9,515 nt of DNA from Pseudomonadota bacterium. GTDB lineage: Bacteria > Pseudomonadota > Alphaproteobacteria > Sphingomonadales > Sphingomonadaceae. The notes beneath the pieces were generated by a model that did no database searches, was not told the DNA's origin, and worked only from the letters and a program-made list of their open reading frames with translations. The stretch covers positions 1 through 9,515 of the forward strand of contig JAEWCW010000059.1 in NCBI GenBank assembly GCA_023390415.1, written 5' to 3'. Within the stretch, counting starts at the first letter, position 1; each line of letters opens with the position of its first letter. Shown piece after piece: positions 1 through 7,223 of the stretch. The translations under genes and the position numbers were made by a program.

Positions 1-313
1 TGGCCGGATCGATCTGGCGCTCGGCGGCGCGGCGCATCGCGGCCTCGCCGGGCCAGCCGCGATGGGCGATCAGGAAGGCGGCGAAAGCTGCGAAAGGTTG
101 GTTGTCCGATTGGCGCAGGCTGTTCCAACGGGCTATGTCGGAGGCGATTGCCGCGCTGGATCCGGGCGCGAAGCCGGCCTGGGCGGCGCCGGGGAGGAAC
201 GAGGCCTGGCTTGCCGCCATGTCCCCGTCGAAGCGGAGATGACCGGTGGCGCCGAGCGCGAGCGCGGCCGCGGAAACACCGAGGAACGCGAAGCTTACAA
301 AGCGAGACTGCAT
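1..313 (-). CDS. Lytic murein transglycosylase-like protein, N-terminal part (runs off the left edge)
   Basis: The reverse strand is open from an ATG at 313 to the window edge, giving 104 codons without a stop. The translation begins MQSRFVSFAFLGVSAAALAL, a basic start followed by a hydrophobic stretch, which suggests a signal peptide and export to the periplasm. After it come IARWNSLRQSD (about residues 63-73) and FLIAHRGWPGEAAMRRAAER (about residues 82-101). These resemble the helical repeat region that precedes the catalytic domain in Slt70-like soluble lytic transglycosylases, enzymes that cleave the MurNAc-GlcNAc bond of peptidoglycan. The catalytic domain would lie outside the window, so the activity is inferred. 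The gene is divergent from dapA across about 100 bp. A strong Shine-Dalgarno lies unusually far from the ATG (see 334-340). The family call is by resemblance and moderately secure; the reading frame itself is well supported. Confidence 0.72.
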   Translation of the reverse strand, partial: MQSRFVSFAFLGVSAAALALGATGHLRFDGDMAASQASFLPGAAQAGFAPGSSAAIASDIARWNSLRQSDNQPFAAFAAFLIAHRGWPGEAAMRRAAERQIDPA

Positions 314-333
314 GCTGGACAGAATGTCTACCC

Positions 334-340
334 CCTCCTT
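334..340 (-). promoter_or_regulatory. Strong ribosome binding site (AAGGAGG) with unusual spacing
   Basis: On the minus strand AAGGAGG (340 down to 334) lies 20 nt upstream of the only ATG (313) of the transglycosylase-like gene, farther than the usual 5-10 nt. The frame stays open upstream of the ATG, and the in-frame codons ATT (325-323) and CTG (322-320) sit 8 and 11 nt from the core. A rare non-AUG start is therefore possible, adding 3-4 residues. ATG remains the conservative choice. Confidence 0.5.
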
Positions 341-417
341 ATCAGGCGCTGAACGGCCGGGCATCCGCGCCTCTTCCGCCACTATGCGGGACTAAGCCCG
401 ACGTGAAGGAGACCATG

Positions 418-1293
418 ATGTTCCGCGGCTCGATCCCGGCCCTGCTGACCCCTTTCCGCGACGAAGCGTTCGATGAGGCCGCTTTCCGCGATTTCGTGGA
501 GTGGCAGATTTCGAAGGGGAGTCATGGGCTTGTGCCGGTCGGCACGACCGGCGAATCGGCGACTCTGTCCGCCGAGGAGCAGGTCCAGGTGATCCGTGCC
601 TGCGTCGATCAGGCCAAGGGCAGGGTGCCCGTGATCGCCGGCTGCGGCTCGAACTCGACCGCCCTCGTCAAGCACCATGTCGCAGCCGCGGCCGAGGCGG
701 GGGCTGACGCCGCGCTCGTCGTCGTTCCTTATTACAACCGCCCCAATCAGGAGGGCATCTACGCTCATTATGCAGCGGTCGCGGAGGCGAGCCCGATCCC
801 GATCGTCGTCTACAACGTGCCGACGCGGACCGTCGCCGACATCTCGGTCGAGACGCTGGGGCGGCTCGCGAAGCTTTCCAATATTGTCGCGGTCAAGGAT
901 GCGAGCGGCAATCTCGCCCGGGTTACCGCCCAGCGCGCCGCCTGCGGCCACGACTTCATCCAGTTGTCCGGCAATGACGACATGACCCTCGGCTTCATGG
1001 CGATGGGCGGGGTCGGCTGCATCTCGGTCACCGCGAACGTCGCGCCGCGGCTCTGCGCCGACTTCCAGGAAGCCTGCCTCGCCGGCAAGCGGGACGAGGC
1101 CCGCCGGCTCCAGGACCTGCTCTATCCGCTCCACGCGGCCCTGTTCAGCGACGCGTCACCTGGGCCCGCAAAATATGCGCTCGGCCGCGTTCGGCCCGAA
1201 TTCCCGACGGAGCTCCGACTGCCTATGACCCCGCCCTCCGAAGCCAGTCGCCGCGCGGTCGATGCGGCGCTCGATCATGCGGGCCTGGTCTAG
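418..1293 (+). CDS. dapA: 4-hydroxy-tetrahydrodipicolinate synthase
   Basis: Cytoplasmic class I aldolase-type lyase (EC 4.3.3.7). It condenses pyruvate with aspartate semialdehyde, the committed step to meso-diaminopimelate (for peptidoglycan) and lysine. The 291-residue product matches the family's usual length of about 292. All expected active-site elements are visible: the GTTGE loop with Thr43 and Thr44, Tyr106 in VVVPYYNRP, Tyr132 in VVYNVPTRT, Arg137 from the same motif, and the Schiff-base lysine Lys160 in IVAVKDASG. GNDD and the following Gly-rich MGGVGCISV segment fit the rest of the TIM barrel. Two adjacent ATGs exist at 415 and 418. AAGGAG at 406-411 lies 3 nt from the first and 6 nt from the second, so 418 is preferred. 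It is divergent from the transglycosylase-like gene, and its TAG is followed at once by the GTG of the next gene. Confidence 0.97.
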   Translation: MFRGSIPALLTPFRDEAFDEAAFRDFVEWQISKGSHGLVPVGTTGESATLSAEEQVQVIRACVDQAKGRVPVIAGCGSNSTALVKHHVAAAAEAGADAALVVVPYYNRPNQEGIYAHYAAVAEASPIPIVVYNVPTRTVADISVETLGRLAKLSNIVAVKDASGNLARVTAQRAACGHDFIQLSGNDDMTLGFMAMGGVGCISVTANVAPRLCADFQEACLAGKRDEARRLQDLLYPLHAALFSDASPGPAKYALGRVRPEFPTELRLPMTPPSEASRRAVDAALDHAGLV

Positions 1294-1599
1294 GTGGAGG
1301 CGCTTGCTTCGGCATTCCTGATCCTTGTCTTCTTGCTTTCGCCAGCGCTTGCCTTCGTCGCCGGATTTTGGTCGGGCACGGTCCGGATCTTCGCGATCCG
1401 CTGGATCATCACGATCCTGGTGATCATGCTCCCCTTGGCGCTGCTGGGTTGGCCGTTGGTGGTTCCCGGAGCCTCGGATAGCGAGCGGTTTGGCGCGGGG
1501 TTCGGCCTCGTCCTCTTCGGCTTGCCGCTGGCGATGTGGATGCTGCTCGCGTCCTTCGGTGCGTTCGTGGGATCCGCGCGACGCAAGGGGAGCAACTGA
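1294..1599 (+). CDS. Small hydrophobic membrane protein of unknown function
   Basis: Predicted 101-residue protein starting with GTG directly after the dapA stop codon (TAG|GTG), so its translation would depend on ribosomes finishing dapA; no separate Shine-Dalgarno is apparent. It has three hydrophobic segments at about residues 2-26, 34-57 and 69-93. A short hydrophilic, Asp/Ser/Glu-containing loop separates the second and third, and the tail is basic (ARRKGSN), suggesting an inner-membrane protein. I do not recognise a family. The opposite strand is also open here, but its product is an Arg/Asp/Pro-rich chain typical of GC-rich shadow frames, while the plus frame gives coherent membrane segments. 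Existence is likely; function is unknown. Confidence 0.65.
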   Translation: MEALASAFLILVFLLSPALAFVAGFWSGTVRIFAIRWIITILVIMLPLALLGWPLVVPGASDSERFGAGFGLVLFGLPLAMWMLLASFGAFVGSARRKGSN

Positions 1600-1639
1600 T
1601 CTCCCTTTCATTCTCTCGCGCTCGACTTAAGTGAGCTTC

Positions 1640-2122
1640 ATGGTCCGTCCCCAGCATGCCAGTTTCGACAAGAAGAAGATCGTCGCCGAGAACCGGCGCG
1701 CCCGCTACGATTATGCGATCGACACGGTCTATGAGGCCGGGATCGCGCTCACCGGCACCGAGGTGAAGTCGCTCCGCTTCGGCGAAGGGTCGATAGTCGA
1801 AAGCTATGCCGAGGTTAAGGATGGGGAGATCTGGCTGATCAATGCCAACATTCCCGAATTCAGCCACGGCAATCGCTTCAACCACGAGCCCAAGCGGCCC
1901 CGCAAGCTGCTGCTGACGGCGCGCGAGATCACTAAATTGTTCGGCGCGGTCGCCCGCCAGGGCATGACGCTCGTCCCGCTCTCCGTCTATTTCAACGGTC
2001 GCGGCCGCGCGAAGGTCGAGCTCGCGCTCGCCAAGGGCCGCAAGGCCCACGACAAGCGCGAGCACGAGAAGGAGAAGGACTGGAAGCGGGAGCAGTCGCG
2101 GCTGTTGCGCAATCATGGCTGA
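1640..2122 (+). CDS. smpB: SsrA-binding protein SmpB
   Basis: SmpB binds tmRNA and carries it into the A site of stalled ribosomes for trans-translation, in the cytoplasm. The 160-residue product has the usual length and the family signature throughout: AENRRARYDY (residues 16-25), GIALTGTEVKSLR (34-46), ESYAEVKDGEIWLINANI (54-71), HEPKRPRKLLL (82-92), TLVPLSVYFNGRGRAKVELAL (110-130) and GRKAHDKRE (133-141). The basic C-terminal tail (KDWKREQSRLLRNHG) is the part that mimics the codon-anticodon stem in the decoding centre. The ATG at 1640 is chosen over an in-frame GTG at 1631 because SmpB proteins start near this point and no ribosome site precedes the GTG; AAGTGAG at 1629-1635 lies 4 nt before the ATG. 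The 3' end overlaps the DUF2062 gene by 8 nt. No tmRNA gene is in the window. Confidence 0.97.
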   Translation: MVRPQHASFDKKKIVAENRRARYDYAIDTVYEAGIALTGTEVKSLRFGEGSIVESYAEVKDGEIWLINANIPEFSHGNRFNHEPKRPRKLLLTAREITKLFGAVARQGMTLVPLSVYFNGRGRAKVELALAKGRKAHDKREHEKEKDWKREQSRLLRNHG

Positions 2123-2693
2123 CCCCCGCACCTCCGAGGACAAGGCGCTCAAGCGCGGCCAGGGCTGGCTGACCCGTCACATGCCGACCCGCGAGGAGAT
2201 GCAGCGCAGCCGCTGGATCAAGCCGTTCGGAAGCCGGGTGATGGCGTCCGAATATTGGCGCTTCACCCGCCGCTCGGTGCCGCGCGGGGTGGCGGTCGGC
2301 CTCTGGTTCGGGATTTTCGCTTTGATCCCCGGCATCCAGATCATCGGCTCGGCCCTGCTGTCGCTGCCGTTCCGTGCCAACATCCCGCTTGCCGCGGCGA
2401 TGACCTTCCTCACCAATCCCTTCACCACGCCTTTCCTGCTCGCCGCCTCCTATTTCGTCGGCGACGCGCTGGGCCTCGCCGGGGAGAAGGGGGTTCCGGG
2501 GCGCGAGGCGAGCATCTCGCAATGGCTGTCATGGCTGTTCTCGGACGCCGCCATGGCCACGGTCAGCGGCCTTCTGATCATTGCCACCGTCGCCGCCGCG
2601 ATCGGCTATTTCGGGACGGTCCTGTTCTGGCGCTGGTGGACGGGGCGCAAATGGCGGCGCCGCTCGTCGCCCCGCGCAAGAGCGGACATTTAA
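2115..2693 (+). CDS. DUF2062 domain membrane protein
   Basis: Predicted 192-residue inner-membrane protein. A basic N-terminal part (about 1-55, with RSRWIKPFGSRVM) leads into the DUF2062 core: RRSVPRGVAVGLWFGIFALIPGIQ (residues 52-75), a second hydrophobic stretch, and MTFLTNPFTTPFLLAASYFVGDAL (96-119), where the TNP-F-TP pattern is typical of the family. A further membrane helix spans about 149-172, followed by a short basic tail. The biochemical role of DUF2062 proteins is not established. The start codon lies inside the end of smpB (8-nt overlap, ATGGCTGA), implying translational coupling. Sphingomonad-type genomes often carry this gene next to smpB; that is from memory and not checked here. 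Confidence 0.88.
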   Translation: MADPRTSEDKALKRGQGWLTRHMPTREEMQRSRWIKPFGSRVMASEYWRFTRRSVPRGVAVGLWFGIFALIPGIQIIGSALLSLPFRANIPLAAAMTFLTNPFTTPFLLAASYFVGDALGLAGEKGVPGREASISQWLSWLFSDAAMATVSGLLIIATVAAAIGYFGTVLFWRWWTGRKWRRRSSPRARADI

Positions 2694-2751
2694 TCGCCGC
2701 CCGCCACCTGCTATCACATTGACAACACCGCTCGAACTCATGGGAACTCCG

Positions 2752-4797
2752 ATGCGCAAGCTCCTGATTGCACTGACTGCCGCCACCGCTCTCAGCGGCT
2801 GCGCCGCGACCACTGACACCGCCGAGACGGGGTCCACCGCCGCCTCATCCGCCGAGCGCCCCGAGATCGGCACCTTCGGCTTTGACATTGCCGGCATGGA
2901 TCGCAGCGTCGATCCGGGCGACAATTTCTTCCAGTTCGCGAACGGCGGCTGGCTGCAAACCAACGAGATCCCGTCCGACCGCTCCAATTACGGCATGTTC
3001 ACCATGCTCGACGACCTCTCCAAGACGCGGACCCGCGCGATCGTCGAGCAGGCGGCGCAGCAGCCCGGAAGCCGGATCGGCGATTTCTACGCGAGCTTCA
3101 TGGACGAGGCCCGCATCGAGGCCGCCGGAATCAGCCCGATCCGCCAGGATCTGGACCGGATCCGCGCCATTTCGAGTCGCGCCGATTTCGCCGCGGAGCT
3201 CGGGCGGCTTCTGCGGGAGGGCACGACCGGCCCGTTCGCGGGCTACGTCGCCACCGACGACCGCGTTCCGACGCAGATGATCGTCCGCCTCGCCCAGTCC
3301 GGCCTCGGCCTTCCGGATCGCGATTACTATCTGCGTGACGAGGCTGCCTTGACCTCGAAGCGCGATGCCTATCGCGCCTATCTCACGCAGCTTCTCACCC
3401 TCGCCGGCGAGCAGAATGCCGCCGCGCGCGCCAACGCCGTCCTCGCCTTCGAGACGCGCATCGCCGAGGCGCACTGGACCCGGGTCGACAATCGCGACGA
3501 CGAGAAGACCTACAACAAGATGACGCCTGCCCAGCTTGCGGAGCGCGCGCCGGGCTTCGACTGGGGCCGCTATCTCGGCGAGGCCGGCTTCGGCGGGCAG
3601 GCGAACATCCTTGTCTCGCAGCCTTCCGCCTTCACCGGCTCCGCCCGCGCCGTCGCCGAGACCCCGGTCGAAGTGCTTCGCGACTATGCGATGCTCCGCC
3701 TGATCGACGATTCGGCGCCCTATCTCTCGACGCCCTTCGTCAACGCGAACTTCGCCTTCCGCGGAACGGCGCTTGGTGGCACCCCGGAGATCGAGCCCCG
3801 CTGGAAGAGGGGCGTGACCCTGGTCACCGCCGCGCTCGGCGACGACGTCAGCCGGATCTATGTCGAGCGGCACTTCCCGCCCGAGGCCAAGGCCGCCGCC
3901 GACGAGCTCGTGCGCAACGTCATCCAGGCGATGGACCGCCGCCTGGCAAACCTCGCCTGGATGTCGCCCGAGACCCGGACCCGCGCCCGCGCCAAGCTCG
4001 CTGCCTTCACCCCGAAGATCGGCTATCCCGACCGCTGGCGTGACTATTCCTCGGTCCGCATCGGCCGCGACAACCTCGTCCAGAACATCCGCAACGCGAC
4101 CGAGTTCGAATATCGCCGCCAGCTCGCCAAGCTCGGCCGCCCGGTCGATCGCAGCGAGTGGTTCATGACCCCGATGGAGGTCAACGCCTACGCCAACCCG
4201 ACCTGGAACGAGATCGTCTTCCCAGCCGCGATCCTGCAACCGCCCTTCTTCGATCCGCATGCCGATCCGGCGGTCAATTATGGCGGGATCGGCGCCGTAA
4301 TCGGCCACGAGATCAGCCACCATTTCGACGACCAGGGTAGCCGCTACGACATGACTGGCGCGCTTCGCGAGTGGTGGACCCCGCAGGACCGCGAGCGCTT
4401 CAATGCGCTCACCGCCCAGCTTGTCGCCCAGTACGATCTCTATGAGCCGCTTCCGGGTCACCGGGTCCAGGGCCAGCTAACGCTGGGCGAGAACATCGCC
4501 GATCTCGCCGGCCTCACCGTCGCATTCGACGCCTATCGCCAGTCGCTCGGCGGGCGGAGCGCGCCGGTGCTCGAAGGCCTGACCGGCGACCAGCGCTTCT
4601 ATCTCGGCTGGGCCCAGGTCTGGCGGCGCGAGTATCGCGAGGCGAACCTGCTTCAGCGCCTGCTGACCGATCCGCACTCGCCCTCCGAGCAGCGGGTCGC
4701 GGTCGTGCGCAACCTGGATCCCTGGTACGCCGCCTATAACGTCCAGCCGGACGACGCCCTGTTCCTGGCGCCCGAGCGGCGCGTCCGGATCTGGTAA
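2752..4797 (+). CDS. M13 family zinc metallopeptidase (neprilysin/PepO-like), predicted lipoprotein
   Basis: Predicted 681-residue zinc endopeptidase acting on short peptides outside the cytoplasm; family length is about 650-750. The N-terminus MRKLLIALTAATALSGC is a lipoprotein signal with lipobox LSGC, putting the lipidated cysteine at residue 17. Alanine follows it, which suggests outer-membrane sorting. The N-terminal M13 domain begins near FGFDIAGMDRSVDPGDNFFQFANGGW. Zinc ligands are His519 and His523 in HEISH, with Glu520 as catalytic base. Glu580 in GENIADLAG is the third ligand, with Asp584 completing ExxxD. The substrate-binding motif reads NAYANP (Asn478-), with alanine where NAYY is common. 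The C-terminus RIW is typical. The ATG at 2752 is chosen over 2740 because it gives the signal peptide directly and has GGGA 6 nt upstream. The stop codon overlaps the cckA start by one base. Confidence 0.93.
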   Translation: MRKLLIALTAATALSGCAATTDTAETGSTAASSAERPEIGTFGFDIAGMDRSVDPGDNFFQFANGGWLQTNEIPSDRSNYGMFTMLDDLSKTRTRAIVEQAAQQPGSRIGDFYASFMDEARIEAAGISPIRQDLDRIRAISSRADFAAELGRLLREGTTGPFAGYVATDDRVPTQMIVRLAQSGLGLPDRDYYLRDEAALTSKRDAYRAYLTQLLTLAGEQNAAARANAVLAFETRIAEAHWTRVDNRDDEKTYNKMTPAQLAERAPGFDWGRYLGEAGFGGQANILVSQPSAFTGSARAVAETPVEVLRDYAMLRLIDDSAPYLSTPFVNANFAFRGTALGGTPEIEPRWKRGVTLVTAALGDDVSRIYVERHFPPEAKAAADELVRNVIQAMDRRLANLAWMSPETRTRARAKLAAFTPKIGYPDRWRDYSSVRIGRDNLVQNIRNATEFEYRRQLAKLGRPVDRSEWFMTPMEVNAYANPTWNEIVFPAAILQPPFFDPHADPAVNYGGIGAVIGHEISHHFDDQGSRYDMTGALREWWTPQDRERFNALTAQLVAQYDLYEPLPGHRVQGQLTLGENIADLAGLTVAFDAYRQSLGGRSAPVLEGLTGDQRFYLGWAQVWRREYREANLLQRLLTDPHSPSEQRVAVVRNLDPWYAAYNVQPDDALFLAPERRVRIW

Positions 4798-7142
4798 TGG
4801 CAAGCGCGGCCGCACGGGTCGGGGGCGGGGGCCGCAGCCTTCCGATCCTCTTCGCCGTCGCGGCCGCGCTCGTCTCGGCGGGCCTGCTCTATTGGGCGGT
4901 GGGCGAGCCGCTCTTCGCCGCATCGATGCTGGCCGGAGTCGCGGGGGCAGGGGCGCTGCTTCTCCTGCTCCCGCGCCGCGCGGCCGAAGCGGTCGAGGAG
5001 CCCGTCCACGCCGACGTCGCCGTGCTCCGCGCCGCGATCGACGCGGCGGACGGGACGGTTGCAATCACCGCCCGCGACGGCGCGCTCCTCGTCGCGAGCC
5101 GGAGCTACACCAAGCGCTTCGGCGCGCCGCTCTCGCCGGCCGTGCTCGGCGATTTCGCGGAGGCGATCTGCGCTGCCCGGCGCGACGGCTGGGCGCGCAT
5201 CGCCGAGTTCGCCCATAATGGCGAGACCTTCGGCGCCGAACTCGCCGAGGCCAACGGCCATATCGTCTGGAGCTTCGCCCCTCTCGGCGGCGGCGACCTC
5301 CCGCGCGAGGCCGCGGCGATGCTCGGCGGCGAGGCCGGGCGCCGGCTCGGCGAGGCCGGCGTGATGGCGGTTCTCGCCAATTCCGGCGGCGACATCGTTG
5401 CCGCAAACCCAGCTTTCGCGGCGCGCGCGCTGGGCGAGGGTGCGGGTTCGGTCGACGGGGCGCCTCTGGTCGAGTTCCTCGCGGCGAACGAGGCCGGGCA
5501 CGTCCTTTTCGCGAGCGAGCTTCGCGAGGGATCGCCCTTGCGCATTGTCCAGGTGCCGGTCACCGAGGTGCCCGAGCATCTGTCGCTCTTCCTTTTGTTC
5601 GACGATGCCGGCGCGCCGAGGCTGGGCAGCGACGAGACATCGAGCATCCACGCGCTTCTCGACAGCCTTCCCCTCGGCCTCGCCCTTGCGGACCGCGACG
5701 GGCGCTTCTCGTTCCTGAACCGCGCCTTCCGCCGCGCCGCCGGCCTCGCGCCCGATGCGCACCCGACTTGGCCCGGGGACCTGCTCGTCGACGAGGACAA
5801 GGGGCCGGTCTCCGATGCCGTCCGACGCTTCGCCCGCGGGCCCGCCCATTCGGGCGACATCGCGGTGCGCCTCCGGACCCAGCCCGAGGAGCCGGTCGCG
5901 CTCACGATCGCCAGCGCCCGCGGCCTCGGCGACGCCGCCGTGCTCCTGAGCCTCAAGGACAATAGCGAGGAGGCGCGGCTGAAGCGCGAGGTCGCCCAGG
6001 CGACCAAGATGCAGGCGATCGGCCAGCTCGCCGGCGGAGTCGCCCACGATTTCAACAATATCCTGACCGCGATCCTTGGTTATTGCGATCTCATGCTGAT
6101 GCGCCACACGCCGGGCGACAGCGATTATGACGACATCCAGCAGATCCGCTCCAACTCGAACCGCGCCGCCAACCTCACCCGCCAGTTGCTCGCTTTCTCG
6201 CGCCAGCAGACGCTCCGCCCGCAGGTCCTCCAGCTCCCGGACGTCGTCTCGGAGGTCTCGAATCTGCTGAAGCGCCTGCTCGGCGAGACCGTGAAGCTCA
6301 CGGTGAAGCATGGTCGAAACCTGGGGGCGGTGCGCGCCGATCCGGGCCAGCTCGAGCAGGTGATCGTGAACCTCGCCGTCAACGCCCGCGACGCGATGCT
6401 TCCAAAGGGCGGCGGAACCCTCTCGATCCAGACCGCCTCGGTCCATGCCGAGGAGGTGCGGCGCATGGGATCCGACATCCTGCCGATCGGCGACTACACG
6501 TCGCTCACCGTCTCGGACACCGGCACAGGGATTCCGCAAAACCTGCTGGCCAAGATCTTCGAGCCCTTCTTCACCACCAAGGAGGTGGGGAAGGGGACCG
6601 GGCTCGGCCTCTCCACCGTCTACGGGATCGTCAAGCAGTCCGGGGGCTTCATCTTCGCGGATTCCGACGAGGGGAAGGGCGCAACCTTCAGCATCTATTT
6701 CCCGGTCCACCGCGCCGAGGCCGAGAAGCCGGTGCGCCGAGCCCCCAAGGAGAAGACCGAGCTCTGGGGCAGCGGCACCGTGCTCCTGGTCGAGGACGAA
6801 GCGACCGTGCGCGCGGTCGCCGAGCGCGCCTTGACCCGCCACGGCTACAACGTCCTCACCGCCGAGAATGGCGAGGCGGCGCTCGAGATCCTTGCCCGCG
6901 AGGGCCATGTCGATCTGATGATCTCGGACGTCGTCATGCCGATGATGGACGGGCCGACCACCGTTCGCGAGGCGCGCAAGACCCGCCCTGATCTGCCGAT
7001 CCTGTTCATCTCCGGCTATGCCGAGGAGCAGCTTCGGAAGTCGATCGATCTCGATCGCGTCGCCTTCCTGGCCAAGCCCTTCTCGGTCCAGAAGCTCGCC
7101 GAGGCGGCCCGCGACGCCATGGCCCAGGGCAGCGCCCGCTGA
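4797..7142 (+). CDS. cckA: Hybrid sensor histidine kinase CckA (cell-cycle phosphorelay)
   Basis: Predicted 781-residue inner-membrane hybrid kinase. In alphaproteobacteria CckA passes phosphate via ChpT to CtrA and CpdR, controlling cell cycle and motility. Order: two membrane helices (about 15-34 and 40-58), three PAS-like segments (about 77-165, 180-275, 284-390; the last, HALLDSLPLGLALADRDGRF, is clearest), HisKA with phospho-accepting His417 in GGVAHDFNNILTAILGY, HATPase (Asn525 and Asn529 in the N-box, Asp574 in DTGTGIP, then GKGTGLGLSTVYGIVKQSGG), and a receiver domain with Glu666/Asp667, phospho-acceptor Asp711 in MISDVVMPMMDG, Ser739 in FISGYAEEQ and Lys760. The HDFNN box and receiver ISGYAEE are characteristic of CckA. 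It is longer than Caulobacter CckA (691 residues), the extra length being in the Ala-rich sensory part. The start ATG shares its A with the peptidase TAA (TAATG), so coupling is expected. Confidence 0.94.
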   Translation: MASAAARVGGGGRSLPILFAVAAALVSAGLLYWAVGEPLFAASMLAGVAGAGALLLLLPRRAAEAVEEPVHADVAVLRAAIDAADGTVAITARDGALLVASRSYTKRFGAPLSPAVLGDFAEAICAARRDGWARIAEFAHNGETFGAELAEANGHIVWSFAPLGGGDLPREAAAMLGGEAGRRLGEAGVMAVLANSGGDIVAANPAFAARALGEGAGSVDGAPLVEFLAANEAGHVLFASELREGSPLRIVQVPVTEVPEHLSLFLLFDDAGAPRLGSDETSSIHALLDSLPLGLALADRDGRFSFLNRAFRRAAGLAPDAHPTWPGDLLVDEDKGPVSDAVRRFARGPAHSGDIAVRLRTQPEEPVALTIASARGLGDAAVLLSLKDNSEEARLKREVAQATKMQAIGQLAGGVAHDFNNILTAILGYCDLMLMRHTPGDSDYDDIQQIRSNSNRAANLTRQLLAFSRQQTLRPQVLQLPDVVSEVSNLLKRLLGETVKLTVKHGRNLGAVRADPGQLEQVIVNLAVNARDAMLPKGGGTLSIQTASVHAEEVRRMGSDILPIGDYTSLTVSDTGTGIPQNLLAKIFEPFFTTKEVGKGTGLGLSTVYGIVKQSGGFIFADSDEGKGATFSIYFPVHRAEAEKPVRRAPKEKTELWGSGTVLLVEDEATVRAVAERALTRHGYNVLTAENGEAALEILAREGHVDLMISDVVMPMMDGPTTVREARKTRPDLPILFISGYAEEQLRKSIDLDRVAFLAKPFSVQKLAEAARDAMAQGSAR

Positions 7143-7193
7143 GCCCCTGTTCGGGCGCAACCCGTTGCCTGGGTTAACAAAATAAATCTTTGC

Positions 7194-7204
7194 GTTTCCG
7201 AAAC
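7194..7204. promoter_or_regulatory. Small inverted repeat in the leader of the response regulator gene
   Basis: The arms GTTTC (7194-7198) and GAAAC (7200-7204) form a perfect 5-bp inverted repeat around one base, 19 nt before the response regulator ATG. It sits in an 81-nt gap whose centre (around 7171-7191, including GTTAAC and AAATAAAT) is far more AT-rich than the surrounding genes, consistent with a promoter. No convincing -35/-10 pair, and no EcfG-type promoter (GGAAC with CGTT at 16-17 nt), could be assigned. It could be an operator or chance. Confidence 0.3.
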
Positions 7205-7223
7205 TCTTCCCTAAGTCCCCTGC

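Noticed and set aside
62..352. A 96-codon plus-strand open frame at the left end.
   Set aside because: It lies antisense to the transglycosylase-like frame and is Gly/Glu/Arg-rich without features; the minus frame has a signal peptide and family-like motifs.
381..407. A minus-strand promoter (TTCACG and CATAGT) for the transglycosylase-like gene.
   Set aside because: The spacing is only 15 bp and both hexamers are weak, and it overlaps the dapA ribosome site.
2719..2724. A perfect TTGACA that could be a -35 for the peptidase gene.
   Set aside because: No -10-like hexamer lies 16-18 bp downstream, and a start site there would fall at or after the peptidase ATG at 2752.
2845..4461. A 538-codon open frame antisense to the M13 peptidase gene.
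   Set aside because: It is a shadow of the peptidase codon pattern; there is no start context or recognisable domain, while the plus frame has HExxH and ExxxD.
7142..7171. A terminator after cckA formed by short complementary runs (GCCC/GGGC, GCAA/TTGC).
   Set aside because: The stems are only 4 bp and no T-run follows.
7173..7191. A CtrA box (TTAA-N7-TTAA) after cckA, suggested by GTTAAC.
   Set aside because: Only one half-site is present; the bases seven positions on are AATC and do not match.
7172..7196. A possible EcfG (general stress) promoter before the response regulator, because CGTT occurs at 7193-7196.
   Set aside because: The sequence 16-17 nt upstream reads GGTTA or GTTAA, not GGAAC, so the -35 element is missing.
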